DNA of 64,000 nt from Aristolochia californica (GCA_029961685.1 JARWKL010000008.1:36207430-36271429); one strand, 5' to 3'. Shown: positions 34,183 to 46,697, counted from the stretch's first letter. The notes: a model not told the origin generated them from the letters alone. Numbers and translations: made by a program.

Positions 34183-34835
34183 TGTTAGGAATTTGACGCC
34201 CTAATTCTAAAATAACTAGAGCAATAATAATAAACGTGGAAGAAGGCAAAAATAAGCAAGGAAAAGGAAACAACAAGATTTACACAGGTTCGTAGGACTA
34301 CGTCCTATCTTCCACCGCTGCAGTAATCCACTATGAAGATTAAATAGTTTACACGAGAAATTGCACACTTACAAGTGTTTCTTTTTAACCTCTCGGGCTG
34401 CAACTCGAGATGCTCCTTCGATTAAGATCATAAAGCCCTAATAGCGGTACCCCTCTATTATAAAGAGAAAATTAGGGCAACCACAATACAAGAGTGAAAT
34501 CCAAAAATTTCCCTTCATGAAACAACAGTCAATATATCGTGGATTGGATGGGGGCTCTGCCCCAACACCTCCTTCGATTAAGATCATAAAGCCCTAATAG
34601 CGGCACCCCTCTATTATAAAGAGAAAATTAGGGCAACCACGATACAAGAGTGAAATCCAAAAATTTCCCTTCATGAAACAACAGTCAATATATCGTGGAT
34701 TGGATGGGGGCTCTGCCCCAACACCTCCGGGAGGGGGGTTTCCTGCCCCCTTCCAACCCCCATGGCAACCTAATCGCGCGGGTCAATCCACGACCAACTC
34801 AGTGTAGGGCGTTAATTAGGCACCATAACTTAACA
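34183..34835 (-). repeat. 5' LTR of element G (653 bp)
   Basis: Minus strand TGTTAAGTTATGGTGCC...CCTAACA. Contains a 156-bp direct duplication (34413-34568 and 34569-34724) absent from the 3' LTR. Confidence 0.9.
34413..34724. repeat. 156-bp tandem duplication within the element G 5' LTR
   Basis: Both units start CTCCTTCGATTAAGATCATA and end GGCTCTGCCCCAACAC; only a few bases differ (GGTACCCC against GGCACCCC, CACAATAC against CACGATAC). Each carries CTATTATAAAGAG, so the presumed TATA region is doubled. Confidence 0.9.
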
Positions 34836-35611
34836 TCTGTTTTAGATGATTCTAGCAACAATAACAGAATTCCAAAATTTCTTTCGGTTGAAATAGCAAC
34901 AACTTCATTGGTGTGTATTTTATTTTTGGAAGATCTCATCTTGACTTCCTTAAATCCGGATCCAGCAGTACTCTATGACAGCATCTTGTTGTTTTCATTG
35001 TTGCATATACCACTAAAGTTTTTGTTTCGTTGGAAAGGTTCTGCATATACAGGTCTCAGTTTCATTGTTCTTTTTTGTTGGGAAGTTGCCTTCAATATAC
35101 CAAGGAAGCATTGATTCTTGCAACCGTCTCCCGAACACATTGTTGTAATAATAAGTTCCTCCATCATAGTGTCCCAACCGTTGACATTTGATATTTTTGA
35201 TGGGGTATTAAGTTCCTCCATCATGGAATCCCAACCATTGACACTTGATATTTTTTACGGGGAATTAATCCTAACCATTGACACTTAATACCCTGTCAAA
35301 AATATCAAGTGTCAATGGTTGGGATTCCATGATGGAGGAACTTAATACCCCGTCAAAAATATGAAATGTCAATCGTTGGGACACCATGATAGATGAACTT
35401 ATTATTACATCAATGTTATACACAACACACCCCCCACCCCCCCCCCCCCCCCCCCCTGAATTGGCCAACTGGGTCTCATGGAAGAGAGCACCAGAATGAG
35501 GGGGAGTGTTGGAAGATTGGAGGACAACCATTTTATACAAAAAGATTTTATACATCATTTGCAGCAAGCTGGGAGTTCTTGATGTTCTCTCACCCCCAAC
35601 TTGAGAAGGAG
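34836..35611 (+). pseudogene. Copia element I: RNase H remnant before its 3' LTR
   Basis: 34836-35110 reads, with frameshifts, like copia RNase H (VEIATTSLVCILFLED, SLNPDPAVLY, then an ACNPVFHERTKHIE-like stretch at DNA level near 35000-35060). After the foldback at 35141-35413 and a C homopolymer, the end of the frame is seen at 35540-35600 (FYTSFAASWEFLMFSHPQLE against a family ending KLGVLDVFSPQLEG), followed by the polypurine tract AACTTGAGAAGGAG. Confidence 0.6.
35141..35413. repeat. Long near-perfect inverted repeat (foldback), arms about 120 bp
   Basis: Left arm 35141-35262 and right arm 35289-35413 are reverse complements over about 120 bp with roughly 10 mismatches; the loop is about 26 bp. 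Each arm is itself two related units of about 60 bp sharing AAGTTCCTCCATCAT and GTCCCAACCATTGACA-type words. Transcripts would form a long hairpin. Flanks: CCGAACACAT on the left, a C-rich homopolymer on the right. Confidence 0.9.
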
Positions 35612-36061
35612 TGTTGAAAGATAGGGCCCAAGCCTACACGACCAAGGAAGGCCCACATATCTAAGAGTATTATAAGATAGGCCACACAACCAAAGAAGGT
35701 CCACAAGATGGGCCCAAGCCCATAAGAAGTAGGACCCATCATGATTATCAAGAGCTGACATCCTTATCACATAAGTTGGAAGATCAAGAAGGATTCACAA
35801 AGGCATCTTTATGTTATAGTCACATCCTAGAAGAGTTCTAGTTTGAGTTATATTTGTTTTTTATCTATATTGAGTTATTTAATTATGTTAGGACTTATCT
35901 TTAAGTGTTAGAGTTTGGGTGTAATTGGGACAAAGGTAGTTTTATTGTAATTGGACTCTACTACCTTCCTCTATTATAAATAGAGGTTCATGTACTTTGA
36001 TTATAATAAGTTTATGAAGTCAATGAAGTATTTTTCTTTTCCATAAATTCAATAGTAAACA
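35612..36061 (+). repeat. LTR of element I (about 450 bp)
   Basis: TGTTGAAAGATAGGGCCCAA...AGTAAACA, preceded by the polypurine tract and related to the TGTTGGAAGATGGGCCC LTRs at 16931, 19822 and 42215. Contains CTATTATAAATAGAGG. The right end is set by an ACA and the start of element H and is less certain. Confidence 0.7.
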
Positions 36062-38938
36062 CTAGCACAATACTTATTCTCCACATGTGAAATCAAAGGT
36101 GTTGCCCCATTTTCTTTAGTTCATACTGATGTGTGAAGCCCTATGAACATCTCAACTGTTTCTTGTTCAAAGTATTTCATTACAGTTGTGGAAGATTTCG
36201 CTCGGGATACATGGTTGTTCTTATTAAAAGAGAGATTAGAAGTCTTACTTCTCTTTAAGTCTTTTTGTTTCATGGTATCGACTCAGTTTAACACTACCTT
36301 AAAGATCATTCGATCTGATAATCCCAAAGAATATTTGTTTACAGACTTCCAATTTTATGACAGGAAATAGGCACCATTCACCAAACATATTGTGTCTACA
36401 CACCACAAAAATATGGTGTGGCTTAAAGGAAAAAATAGACACCTTCTTGAGGATGCCTGTGCTCTGCTACATCCTATGCATTTACCTCATTTCTATTGGC
36501 CTCATATCATTCTCATAGCATGTTATCTTATTAATAGGTTACCTTCTTTAATGCTTAGTAACCAGACACCATACTCTCATCTTTTTCCTAGTGATAAGTT
36601 ATTTATTCTCTCTTCCTTGGAGACTTTGGGGGTAGTCTCATACTCAAAAAGGATACGTGACTTACAATCCATCTATTCTTAAAACTGTTTATTTGTAGTG
36701 ATGTCACATTCTTTGAGGAACATCCCTTTTATCCATCCAATAGTGCCCCACCTGGGTTTTTTTCAGCAAATGAATTTCCTAAACCTATTGTGTTGATTGA
36801 TGCCTTAGCAACTCATGGCCAAATTGATGTACCTGCCCCGCACTCTGAAGCATTGGCCGACACTACACCTATGGAGTCTCCATATTCCTTTGAGGTAATC
36901 TCTCCTTCTCCATCCCCTATTTTTTGTCCTCCATTTGATATCCTGCTCATTGCTCTTCGGCAAAACCTAGGGCCTGCACCTGACCCTCTACCTCTCTCCC
37001 CATTGCTCCTTTTTTATCCACCCATCGGTTATCACCATCTTGTTGTCAGTTTCTTGCCTCTATTTCTTCTATTGCTATTCCTCAGTCTTATTAGGAGACC
37101 CTATTGAATCCATGATGGAAATCAGCTATGGACGAAGAGATGACAGCCCTTTACGAGAATCAAATGTGGCACCTTGTTTCCTACTATCTGGAAAAAAAAA
37201 GTGGGTGGGCTATAAATGCGTCTTCACTATTAAATAGAATCCGGATGGCACAGTGGCCCACCTTAAAGCCTGCCTTATGACTAAAGGCAATACCCAATGT
37301 TATGGGATTGATTGTGAGGAAATATTTTCTCCAGTTGCCAAGCACAACTCGGTGTGTCTCTTATTATTGTTCATTGATAATTCTTGATGGCTTGTAGTTC
37401 ATCTAGATGTAAAGAATACTTCCTTAATGGTGATATTAAGGAGGAAATTTTCGTGTAGCAACCACTAGGATATGTGGTTGAGGAGGAGTTGGTGTGCCGC
37501 CTTAAAAAATCATTATATGGCCTGAAGCAATCTCTACGAGCCTGGTTTGAAAAGTTTAGTCAAGTGATTTGATTCAGGTTCATAAGGTGCTCTGTGGACC
37601 ATTCTGTATTTTTTAAAACATACTAAAAAAGGAGTCATACTACTTGTTGTATATGTGGATGATATTATTTTGATGGGTAGTGATACCGATAGTATCAATC
37701 AAGTAAAAAAGAAGATATGTAATGAATTCAAGATGAAAAACTTGGGACTCCTTAAGTATTGTCTTAGTATTGAGGTTCTTCAGTCCAAGCATGGTAGTAT
37801 CTTATCGCAGAGAAAATATGTTCTTGACTTGCTTGAAGAAACATAAATGATGAGATGTGGCCCTACTGACACCCCTATGGAGACAAATACAAAACTATGT
37901 TGGCTTGGGAGAAGAAATTGATATGGGCAAGTACCTGAGGCTAGTTGGCAAGCTTATCTATTTCACTATGACTAGACCAGATATTTCTTTTGTAGTCAAT
38001 GTGGTCAATCAGTATATGCATAAACCTCAGATGTATCATAGGAAGGCATTGGAGAGGATTCTCAAGTACTTGAAAAAGGCACCAGGACAAGGGCTCTTAT
38101 ATAAGTTTCATGGTCATCTCAACATTAAAAGCTTTGCTAATGCAGATTAGGTTGGATCACTAGATGATAGAAAATCTACTTCAAGTTACTATACTCTACT
38201 TGGAGGCAACCTTATTACATGGAGGAGTAAAAAACAAAATGTGGTTGCAAGGTCCAGTGCAGAAGTAGAATACAGAGCTATGGCACATGCAATAAGTGAG
38301 TTTCTATGGATTAAATATCTTCTAGCAGAATTGGGATTCCACAAAGAAGGCACTATGGAACTCTATTGTGATAATCAAACAACGATCCACATTGCCTCCA
38401 ACCTAGTTCTTTATGAGAAAACTAAGCATATCGAGGAGGATTGCCACTTTGTGAGAGAACGTTTGCAAGCAAGAATCATAAATCTAAACATGTCTCAACT
38501 CATAGACAACTTGCCAATATGTTCACAAAGTCAATCAACTCCAAACTTCTCTCCACAGCATGTACCAAGCTTGGGATATATGATGTTTTTTACCACCAAC
38601 TTGAGCGGGAGTATTGAAAGACATAGAAAAGTTTAGGTGTCATTATTGTAAATATCTTATCTTTTTTTGTCTCTTCTTCACCCTCACTAGGGTGAAGGTT
38701 ATACTTGTAATTTATGTACTCTTGACAGTAGGCGGTTTAGTGATCTTCCACAAGCCTAATTCTCTCCCTTTCTTCTCTCCTCCACGTGACCACTTCTCTT
38801 CCTTTCTCTCTCAGTCATCCTCACTTTTCTCCTTCTCTTCTCCTTTTCACCTATTCTCCTTTGTTCTTCTCCTTCTCCTGTCTTCTCTCCAACATTCTAA
38901 GTTGAACATCTTCATAGTATAGAATCCTGAAATCAACA
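36062..38938 (+). mobile_element. Copia element H: integrase, RT, RNase H and 3' LTR
   Basis: Begins in integrase: HVKSKGVAPFSLVHTD-like at 36080, ISTVSCSKYFITVVEDFARD, FLLKERLEVLLLFKSF, IIRSDNPKEYLF. RT follows from 37120 (KKKWVGYKCVFTIK, YVDDIILMGSDTDSINQVKK at 37640) and RNase H to 38480 (KQNVVARSSAEVEYRAMA, MELYCDNQTTIHIASNLVLY). Polypurine tract CAACTTGAGCGGGAG at 38597-38611, then an LTR at 38612-38938 starting TATTGAAAGACATAG (TG mutated to TA) and ending AATCAACA. Stops and frameshifts are frequent. The gag half is not seen; LTR I lies directly left. The LTR shares TCTCTTCTTCACCCTCACTA with the K and M LTRs. Confidence 0.8.
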
Positions 38939-39199
38939 GTATCCTATAAGTTATTAACAAAAAATAGGATGAGAGGAAGGTTTTACCTTGGAGGATACCG
39001 TAGACGCCACATGTAGTATCGAGTGATGCTTCAAGCGGCTATAGAAAAATATTTGCACCGATAGGCACAATAGGTTTAGGAGCCAGAGTAACTGAAGAAA
39101 GACCTGGAGTAACATCTTTGGAGGAGTAAAATAATTGTTCTTCAAAAAATGTCACATCTCTTAGTACAAACATCCTACAAAGACAGAACTTATAACAAA

Positions 39200-42075
39200 T
39201 GTTGAAACTTAGGATTCTATGATGCATAATCACAGTAGAATAGGATTAAGGAGTGAGAAGAAGAAGAAGAGTTGTGAAGAGAAGGTTTTAGGAGGAAGAG
39301 AGGAATAGTGATAAATTTGGAGAAAAGAGGAGGAAGAATAGGGTAACGGACTTAGTCCAAACTCTCCCCCTTAAACTCTATTTATAAATGATAAAAGTAC
39401 CAATATTATAATTTTTCCCTTCATCCTAGAGAGAGTGAATAAGAGACAAGAAACATAAACTAATTATGTCAATGACACCCTAATTACATCATATCTTCCA
39501 ACACTCCCCCTCAATCTAGGACGTAATGGCAATGATCCCAACTTGAAACAAATAACATGGATGTAGTAATAAACTCTTCCATCACGGTGTCCCAAGGATA
39601 AGTACAACACCAGGAATAACTCCCTAGGGTATAAATGGGTGATAAGTCGAAACCAACCTCAAATGATTTCGAACAATATAGTGATAATAATCACAAAAAT
39701 AGGTGATACATGTCATTCACAAGATAGAGATAAAAAAATCAAGGGTACCAATAAAAAGTCTCACAGGACTTAAAAACACCTATATATATGTATAAGGGAC
39801 CAACCAAAGCAACATTCCAAAAAGGTTGGCCAAAGGGGTAAGTGAGAATCAAGTAAAGCATGGGAGGAGAAAAGCTGCCAAATAATAAAAGGGTAATGAT
39901 GAATCAATGATAAGGTGAAGAAGTCGAGGTCATCATGTGCTTTATTTTCCTAAGTAATTCTAATTCTTCATCATATGAATCAATGCCATTAACAATCAAC
40001 AAATAATGAACCCAAGGCAAACTACATAGGATTTCTTCTTCAATAATAATGTCTCAACCAAAGGTATACAATAGTAGTTGCGGTAATGAGCCAATGCCCA
40101 AATAATATGTACCAAAAAATAATGAAGCCAAGGCAAGCTACAAAGGATTTATTCTTCAATAATAATGTCTCAACCAAATGTACACAATAGCAGTTGCGGT
40201 AATGAGCCAATGCCCAAATAACATGTACCGAATATGTTGTTATATTGCAACAGATAACTAGTAAATAGTAAGAGTCCTTAATAGTATAAGGGCACATGGG
40301 ATAATCTGCAGTAAGTCAATCCTTGAATAAGGAAGATTTTCACCAAATAATAACTTGGAACCGAGTAATAAGTTGTCAATAAATTGAACCAAGTGTTGTT
40401 CATCTTCTCAAAAAATGAATAACTAAACTGAGTGATGCTGGTTCTGGGAGCAGCTGCAAACTCTTCTCAAAATAGAGAAGAGTGAATAATATAGTAATGA
40501 ATGTTGCTTCCATGCTTACTGCATCAGTGATTAATTCAGACACCAAACCGAGAGCTAGCCATAATATAGTAATGAATGTTGCTTCCATGCTTACTACATC
40601 AGTGTCATGTTTTTGAATCTAGTCCACACTTAGAGATGTAATTATAGAATGAAACCGATTCTAAAAGGCAAGATAAAAAACTAAAGACAAAGTTTGAGGC
40701 TAGACCAGTTACGGCTTAAAAGGATCACTGAGTGCTAGGCCGAGTGAGGCTACTCACTTCATAAAGGGATAAGTACACCGAGTGCTGCTCCAGCATGTTG
40801 TTCATATGATGTAAGGATTTCTCGTAACCAGAGAAGAAACACGCATTTAGAATCTGATCCTAAATTAGAATCTCCTTACATAGATACTTTTATCATTTGC
40901 AGCATCAAATCAAATAACTATTTTTTTAAACTGTCATAATTCATAATAAGAACACTTCTTCTCCTTGATAAATAAATCAAGGAAAGTTTTTGAAAATAAG
41001 ATTATCTTCTAAAGATTTTATCCAGATATTGTTATTTAAAATCTAAAAAGTTTCCAAGGGTAGATCATGAGATACTTTCCTGATATTGTTGATCACTCAA
41101 AAAGTGAAAAAAATGGCTAAAATTTGGATCTTCGTATGCAACAGAATATCAGCATGACATTTGATTCTTCCAATGCGAATATCTCCTTAAATATAGATCA
41201 TATTGATATAAAATTTTCTTCTTATGAAACTAGACTTAAATAAATTTTATCCAAGTAATAATTATCTTCATATAAACTTATTTTTTAGAAAAATAATTTG
41301 ATAAATTTTGGACTCTGTAATCTGGTCGAAGTGAGTACTCTTTCTTCTTTGGCCAGCCTGACCATTGACTCTTCCTAGATAGATAAATCCATCTAAAAAA
41401 CTTAGATTGAGAATTGGCTGAATAGGTAAAAAATAGACTTACAAATATTTATTTTGATATATAATTCTCCACCTGAAGTCTCGTTCTTGATGGCATAAAA
41501 TGGCTTGAAAGTTAAAGCTTTCTATTGCTACATGAAACTTTTTTACTGCTTGACCTTTGTTGGTTTAGATGTCAATTTCTCTTTCTAGAAAAATCTGATT
41601 TCAATGATTATTTTTTTATCTAAGAAACTAGAGTCAAATTCATTTCTAAAGGTATATAATTATATATGAAACATATGTTAAAAGAGTTAAAAAATCCAAT
41701 GAAAAACATAAACTAGGAAAGAAGACTAAAGGAAAAGTGAGAAACTCCTTGTGTTTCTCCTTTTCGATCTAAGATATTTCTCCGCTCTGATATCATATTG
41801 AAACTTAGGATTCCATGATATATAATCACAATAGAAGAGGATTAAGGGATGAGAAGAAGAAGAAGAGTTGTGTAGAGAAGGTTTTAGGAGGGGAAGAGGA
41901 GGAGTGAGGAATTTGGAGAAAAGAAGAGGAAGAATAAGGTAATGGAGTCCAAACCCTCCCCCTTAAGCTTTATTTATATATGTTAAAAGTACCAATATTA
42001 TAAGTATGCCCTTCACCCTAGAAAAAGCAAAGAAGAGACAAGAAACATAAACTAATTACATCATATCTTCTAACA
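39200..42075 (-). mobile_element. Element K: complete LTR element with a coding-free interior
   Basis: 3' LTR 39200-39503 (304 bp) and 5' LTR 41796-42075 (280 bp) in minus orientation (TGTTGGAAGATATGATG...TTTCAACA). TSD ACAAA at 39195-39199 and 42076-42080. Minus-strand PBS TGATATCAGAGC at 41784-41795; polypurine tract ATTGAGGGGGAG at 39504-39515. The 2.3-kb interior has no frame resembling gag or pol; it contains a 116-bp tandem duplication (near 40010-40245) and a 65-bp one (from 40496). The layout matches LARD-type non-autonomous elements, probably mobilised by copia elements with similar LTRs such as H. Confidence 0.88.
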
Positions 42076-42214
42076 ACAAACATATTGGGTAAGAAAGTAG
42101 CTCCCAAAAATGCATTTGATAACCCATCGATCTAACTTAGTATTATGGAGAGATGTGGCATGGAAAAAATAGGTACAACCAAACACCTTCAAGGGAAGTG
42201 GAAACAGTAAAGAG

Positions 42215-42651
42215 TGTTGGAAGATAGGGCCCAAGCCCACACGACCAAGGAAGGCCCGCATATCCAAGTGTGTTGGAAGATGGACTCAAGCCCATAAGAC
42301 CAAGGAAGGCCCATACATCCAAGAGATATAGAAGACGGGCTCAAGGCCCATAGATCAAGGAGAAGGCCCATAGGCCCCCATACAATGATGGCAGAATGGT
42401 AAATAAAGAGTCATCTCATAGAGATGACATTGATGTAATTAGATTAAAGTTCCAGGGTTAAAACCTTAAACCCTAAACCTTAAGTTCAAGGATATTATTG
42501 TAATACAGTTATTTTATTAATCTATAAATAGAGCTTCAAGGGAAGGGTTAGGAGATCAAGTCCATAACCTCTTCTTCCTCTAGTTTTCTCCCACTGAGTC
42601 TTTCTCCCTTTTTCTCCATGAGCAAAATTTATGGAGTCATGAAAATCAACA
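42215..42651 (+). repeat. Solo LTR (TGTTGGAAGAT family, 437 bp) in element J
   Basis: TGTTGGAAGATAGGGCCC...AAAATCAACA with perfect TSD AAGAG at 42210-42214 and 42652-42656. Contains AATCTATAAATAGAGCTTCA. No internal sequence. Confidence 0.9.
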
Positions 42652-44668
42652 AAGAGTATGGAAATTTATGATTGAGTACCAAGGAGTGGAACCAGTTAAT
42701 GAGAAAATAAGTTGTGAGAATGTCATGTGACCAATTGAAGTAAGGCACATTTATATAATAAAGTAGGGCACGAGCCACCTCAAGGATATGTTGGTTCTTC
42801 CATTCAGCTATACCAGTCCGTTGTGGAGTGTAACCACTCGAAGTTTGATGAATAATACCATTATCCCCACAGAATCATTAAAACTCTTCTGATATATATT
42901 ATTTGGCATTATCTAAGTGAATTACTTTCAATTTATGACTAAATTGACTTGAAACCATGGCATAGAATGATTTAAAGGTGGGCAGGACATCAGATTTGTC
43001 CTTGAGTAAAAATAACCGTGTGACTCCAGAGAAGTCATCGACAAATGTAGTAAAGTACTTAGCTTGAGAAACATTAGAAATATTTAAGAAAACGGAGCAA
43101 CATCTTTAGGTTCAACTCGAGGAGAGTAAGCGGTTCTTTGGTGTTTTCTCAATTGATACATTTCACAATTCAAATTTGAAAGAGAATGTAAAGAAGGATA
43201 CATATGCTTGAGAGATGATAGAAACAGATGTCCTAATCTATTGAACCATTTTTGTGCCTCTGTTTGAGAACTTGAAGCATCAGTGACTGTGGAAAAATTT
43301 AAGTAGTAGAGACCACCTTGTTTATGGCCTCCCCTAATCACTTGTTTCGTCATCAGATCATGAAAAACACAAGAGGAAGGAAAAAAGTTGATAGAACAAT
43401 TAAAAGATTCAATGGAAAGTGAGGAACAAAGAGGACATCATTAAGGTATAGAATAGGTGTAGCAGAGGTAGATCCTATTCCTCGGCCCTTGGTTTGGGAT
43501 CCATTTTCTATAGAAACAAACTTGTCAAGTAGACATGGAAATAAAGAATTTTTGTCACATTACCTTTCAAATACTCGGAGGCCAGTAAATCAATTATCCA
43601 AGATGAAGAAGGGGAAGTAGCAAAAACCATACCTAAGACTGTAGTAGCAGCAACAATAGTGGAGGAAGACTTGGGTGTGGGTACCATCATAGTTTTCAAC
43701 CTTTGAAACAACTCAAAGTCATCATCTAATATGGCTTTCTTCCCTTTTGTGATTCAGACTTTTCTCCACTTTTCTCACCATTATTGACCAAGGCTTGATT
43801 AGCCATTACCTAATTCAGTTTTCTACAAAGTTTCCAATATGATTCAATCAGATGATTTATATCCCCCACACTACGTGCACACCCAATTATCAGTTCTTGA
43901 AGAGCTTGAACCAGCTCTACCACCTTTTCCTTGGCCACCTCTAGAATTTCTTTCTCGGCCCCTATTATTAGAGTATATGATTGATGATATATCAACATGA
44001 GGTGTGGAAAATGGGTCTGGAATTCGTAACAATGTATCACTTATATCATCAAAGGAGGGAAGAGAAGTTAAACTAAGAAGCTAATATTTAGCCACCTCTA
44101 GATATGGCTTGATATTAGATAAACAAATAGAGGCCACTAATGCTTCCCCTTGTTTCATCTGAACCAAAATACAAGTAAAGTTGAGTAATTTTCCATTCTT
44201 GAATAAGCTCTCTAAACTGAGCCAAATACTCATGTAGGTTCTCCCCCTGTTTTGTATTATACATTGTTTCAAAAACATAGTATAATTTCTACAAAATTGT
44301 TAGTGTTAGATTATAGTTTTACACAAGTATCACATATTTACTTAGATGTTTCAAGATGGACAATATTATTCACAACATTTTCTTCCATACTGTTGATCAA
44401 CCAATTAATAACAAGAGCATTTTCTTTAAGCCATTTATTATAGGAGGTCTTCCTCATTCATGAGTGAAGATGGTTTGGTCAAGTGTTCTAAAAGATCTTA
44501 GGTGATAAGGAAATACTTGATCGATTGAGACCAACTAAAATAGTTGGATAATCCTCTTAAGGGAATTGTGGTAATCATGAGTAAATCACTCTTACCAGCC
44601 ATATTTACAAAATCTTCAATCATGATTTGCTAAACTAAACAACCAACAAAATATAATAACACTGGAAG

Positions 44669-45517
44669 TGTTGACCGTAGTTGATGTCCATGTTGCTTTT
44701 AATGATAAGAAAACTTAATTGATCTAACAATATGAAAACCTAATTATTTCAGATACTTCATTGTTTGACATAAAAGTTTCAGTGATCGATTAATCAATGT
44801 ATAGATATTTTCAAATGGGAAAATAAGGGTTAGTTTGAGTTGGGGAAACTATAAATACCCCCACCAAATTGTGTATTGAGAACTTAATGAGGATTTATTA
44901 GCAAATACTCAAGCCATTATTCTTAACCTTGTAAATTCCTTTAAAAGTACTTTAGAGTGAAAGAGAGAGCCTCATACTTTGAAAAATCCCACATCTCTTT
45001 CATCAAATCCTTGCATTCACATAGTCAAAGTTCGTTCATCATTTCACATCGTGCTACAAAGGAAGAGGAGGCTTGAATCTCTAAAGGAGAAACATCTATC
45101 CAAGAGTCTATTTTTTCCTTTATTTCACTTATATTTGTGAAAGGTTCATCTAGAACCTATAGAATCTAGATAGAAAGGCCTAACTAGAGTTAGAATCTAG
45201 CAGCAATCTCTTGGGGAGATTGGAGTTGTAAAAAGTGTGTATTGAGCTACACGTGGCCAAAGAGAGCAAGAATCTCTTTATGTAATTCCAGCTATTAGAG
45301 CTTTTTTAAATCCTGGAATTTTCCCAAGCAAGAGTTCTTGGGCGGTGACTACCACTAGGGGAATATCGATAAAAAAAATATTTTTGTCCCTATAGCATGT
45401 GCATGTTTCAATGTACTTTGAATTTCATTTATGCATGATTTTTAGTTACACGCACAACTCAATTTTAATTTAATCATCTCAATTCACCCCCCTCTTGAGA
45501 AGCCACCTGGGCCAACA
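44669..45517 (+). repeat. SIRE-like long LTR, copy 1 (shortened)
   Basis: From TGTTGACCGTAG to CACCTGGGCCAACA. Aligns in blocks with 47604-50454: a TTGATAAC/AATGATAAG start, TTCACTT...TTTGAGAG region, ACCTA-AGAATCTAGAT, and an end with AATTCACCCC...TGGGCCAACA. The AATTCACCCCCCTCTTG word near the LTR end is typical of SIRE/Maximus copia LTRs. Several hundred bases present in copy 2 are missing. Confidence 0.55.
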
Positions 45518-46697
45518 TGAAGTATAACCGAAAGCTTTATGATATGCTCAAACTAAAGCTTTGCAATTGAGAGATTGTTGAACTCATGCATGCATGTAGG
45601 ATATAACTTATGGTTAAAAAAATCATACCACGTGCTGACCATTCAAGGTTACTATTCTTAACAAAGGAAGAATCTCCATAACTAGAAATATATCAAATCA
45701 TAGCACCAAATCCTGTTCAAATCCAGATCTATCAAGGAAGGAAATTTTACTTCTTAAGCATATGCATCACACACGTAATAAGATCTCATCCTTTGACTTT
45801 CCTTTTAATCTTACCTTATCTTAAGTAAGAAATTTCTGAGTATAACTCAGAGTAGAAACTCTTAGACGTTGGTGAATTCAGCTACTTCCTTGCTCAAAAT
45901 AAACTAGCCTTCCTTGCGTCAATGGAGAGTGCATCAATGGAGAAAAAAACAGCCAACAACAGCCTTCTAAGAGAGTTTTAATGATTATAATCTCAAAAGT
46001 AAGCATAATACATCATGATTGCTATAAAAAAAAACCGTCCAGGCTTTGTTCCAAATCAATTTTTCAAGGAACAAACACAACATCAATGCAAATAAAACAA
46101 CCTATAATCGGTATTTGTTTGAATGAGGAGGAACCGAAAGGCAAACTCTGATGTTGATTTATATGAGATAACAACAATTAATCTTCACACAAATAAGCAT
46201 TCTCCAGACTTCCTCATGATCTTAATCATCAATAATCATCTTGGAAAAAAGAGAAAGAAACTTATCTTGAATGAACCAAGAGTTGCTTAAACCAAGTACT
46301 ACAGCCTTGATATGATGTCATTAGATATATAATAACTCTTCAACCGAGGTATCCTAAAATCATTGCTCTGATACCATGTTTATTTTAGGATCTCATGGTG
46401 ATTAGATTAGATCAATGTAATCAAAGAGCAAAAGAAACAAAGAAGAAGAAGAGAGAAGAGAGAAAGAGACAAGAGAGGGAGAGAGACAACTTGCTTAAGA
46501 GAAGAGAAGTGGACGTTGGGGAATGAGAGGATTATGGTTGTGAGATATAGCCCTTATCCTCCCCCTTAAGTTTTATTAATATGCATAAAAGAGTAACAAT
46601 TATATCAATGCCCTTTACTATAAATAGAGTGGAATAAAGACAATAAATAAAGAAATTTTACATCAATGCCACTAGAGACAATTTATATCTTCTAACA
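45518..46697 (-). mobile_element. Element N: 5' LTR and leader, minus strand, inside the SIRE-like element
   Basis: LTR 46377-46697 (321 bp) reads TGTTAGAAGATATAAATTG...AAAATAAACA on the minus strand, followed by an exact PBS TGGTATCAGAGC at 46365-46376. About 0.85 kb of downstream sequence (46364-45518) has no coding frame. No second LTR found; the left limit is uncertain because the boundary with the SIRE-like internal region is unclear. Confidence 0.6.

Larger units (their letters stand above)
29817..34835 (-). mobile_element. Ty1/copia element G, full length, A family, minus strand
   Basis: 5' LTR 34183-34835 (653 bp, enlarged by an internal duplication) and 3' LTR 29817-30233 (417 bp), reading TGTTAA...CCTAACA on the minus strand. 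PBS-like TGGTTTCAGA at 34171-34180 and polypurine tract AAGTGGGAGAT at 30234-30246. Flanks TTTGT (29812-29816) and TCTGT (34836-34840) fit a TSD with one mutation. Domain order gag, protease, integrase, RT, RNase H. Unlike A it keeps an (eroded) integrase region. Confidence 0.9.
38939..44602 (-). pseudogene. Copia element J, gag to integrase, split by K and a solo LTR
   Basis: On the minus strand gag starts at 44602 (MAGKSDLLMITTIPLRGLSN, with early stops), then a glycine/arginine-rich tail near 43900, protease region 43711-43508 (SSWIIDLLASEYL, the D-S/T-G site degenerate), GAG-pre-integrase 43353-43084 (WFNRLGHLFLSSLKHMYPSL, MYQLRKHQRTAYS), integrase to 42652. After a solo LTR (42215-42651) it continues 42210-42081 (VFGCTCFFHATSLHNTKLDR, WVIKCIFGSYF), and after element K (39200-42075) at 39199-38950 (MFVLRDVTFFEEQLFYSS). 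RT is missing at the left, where element H's LTR abuts. Many stops; no LTR of its own found. Confidence 0.85.
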
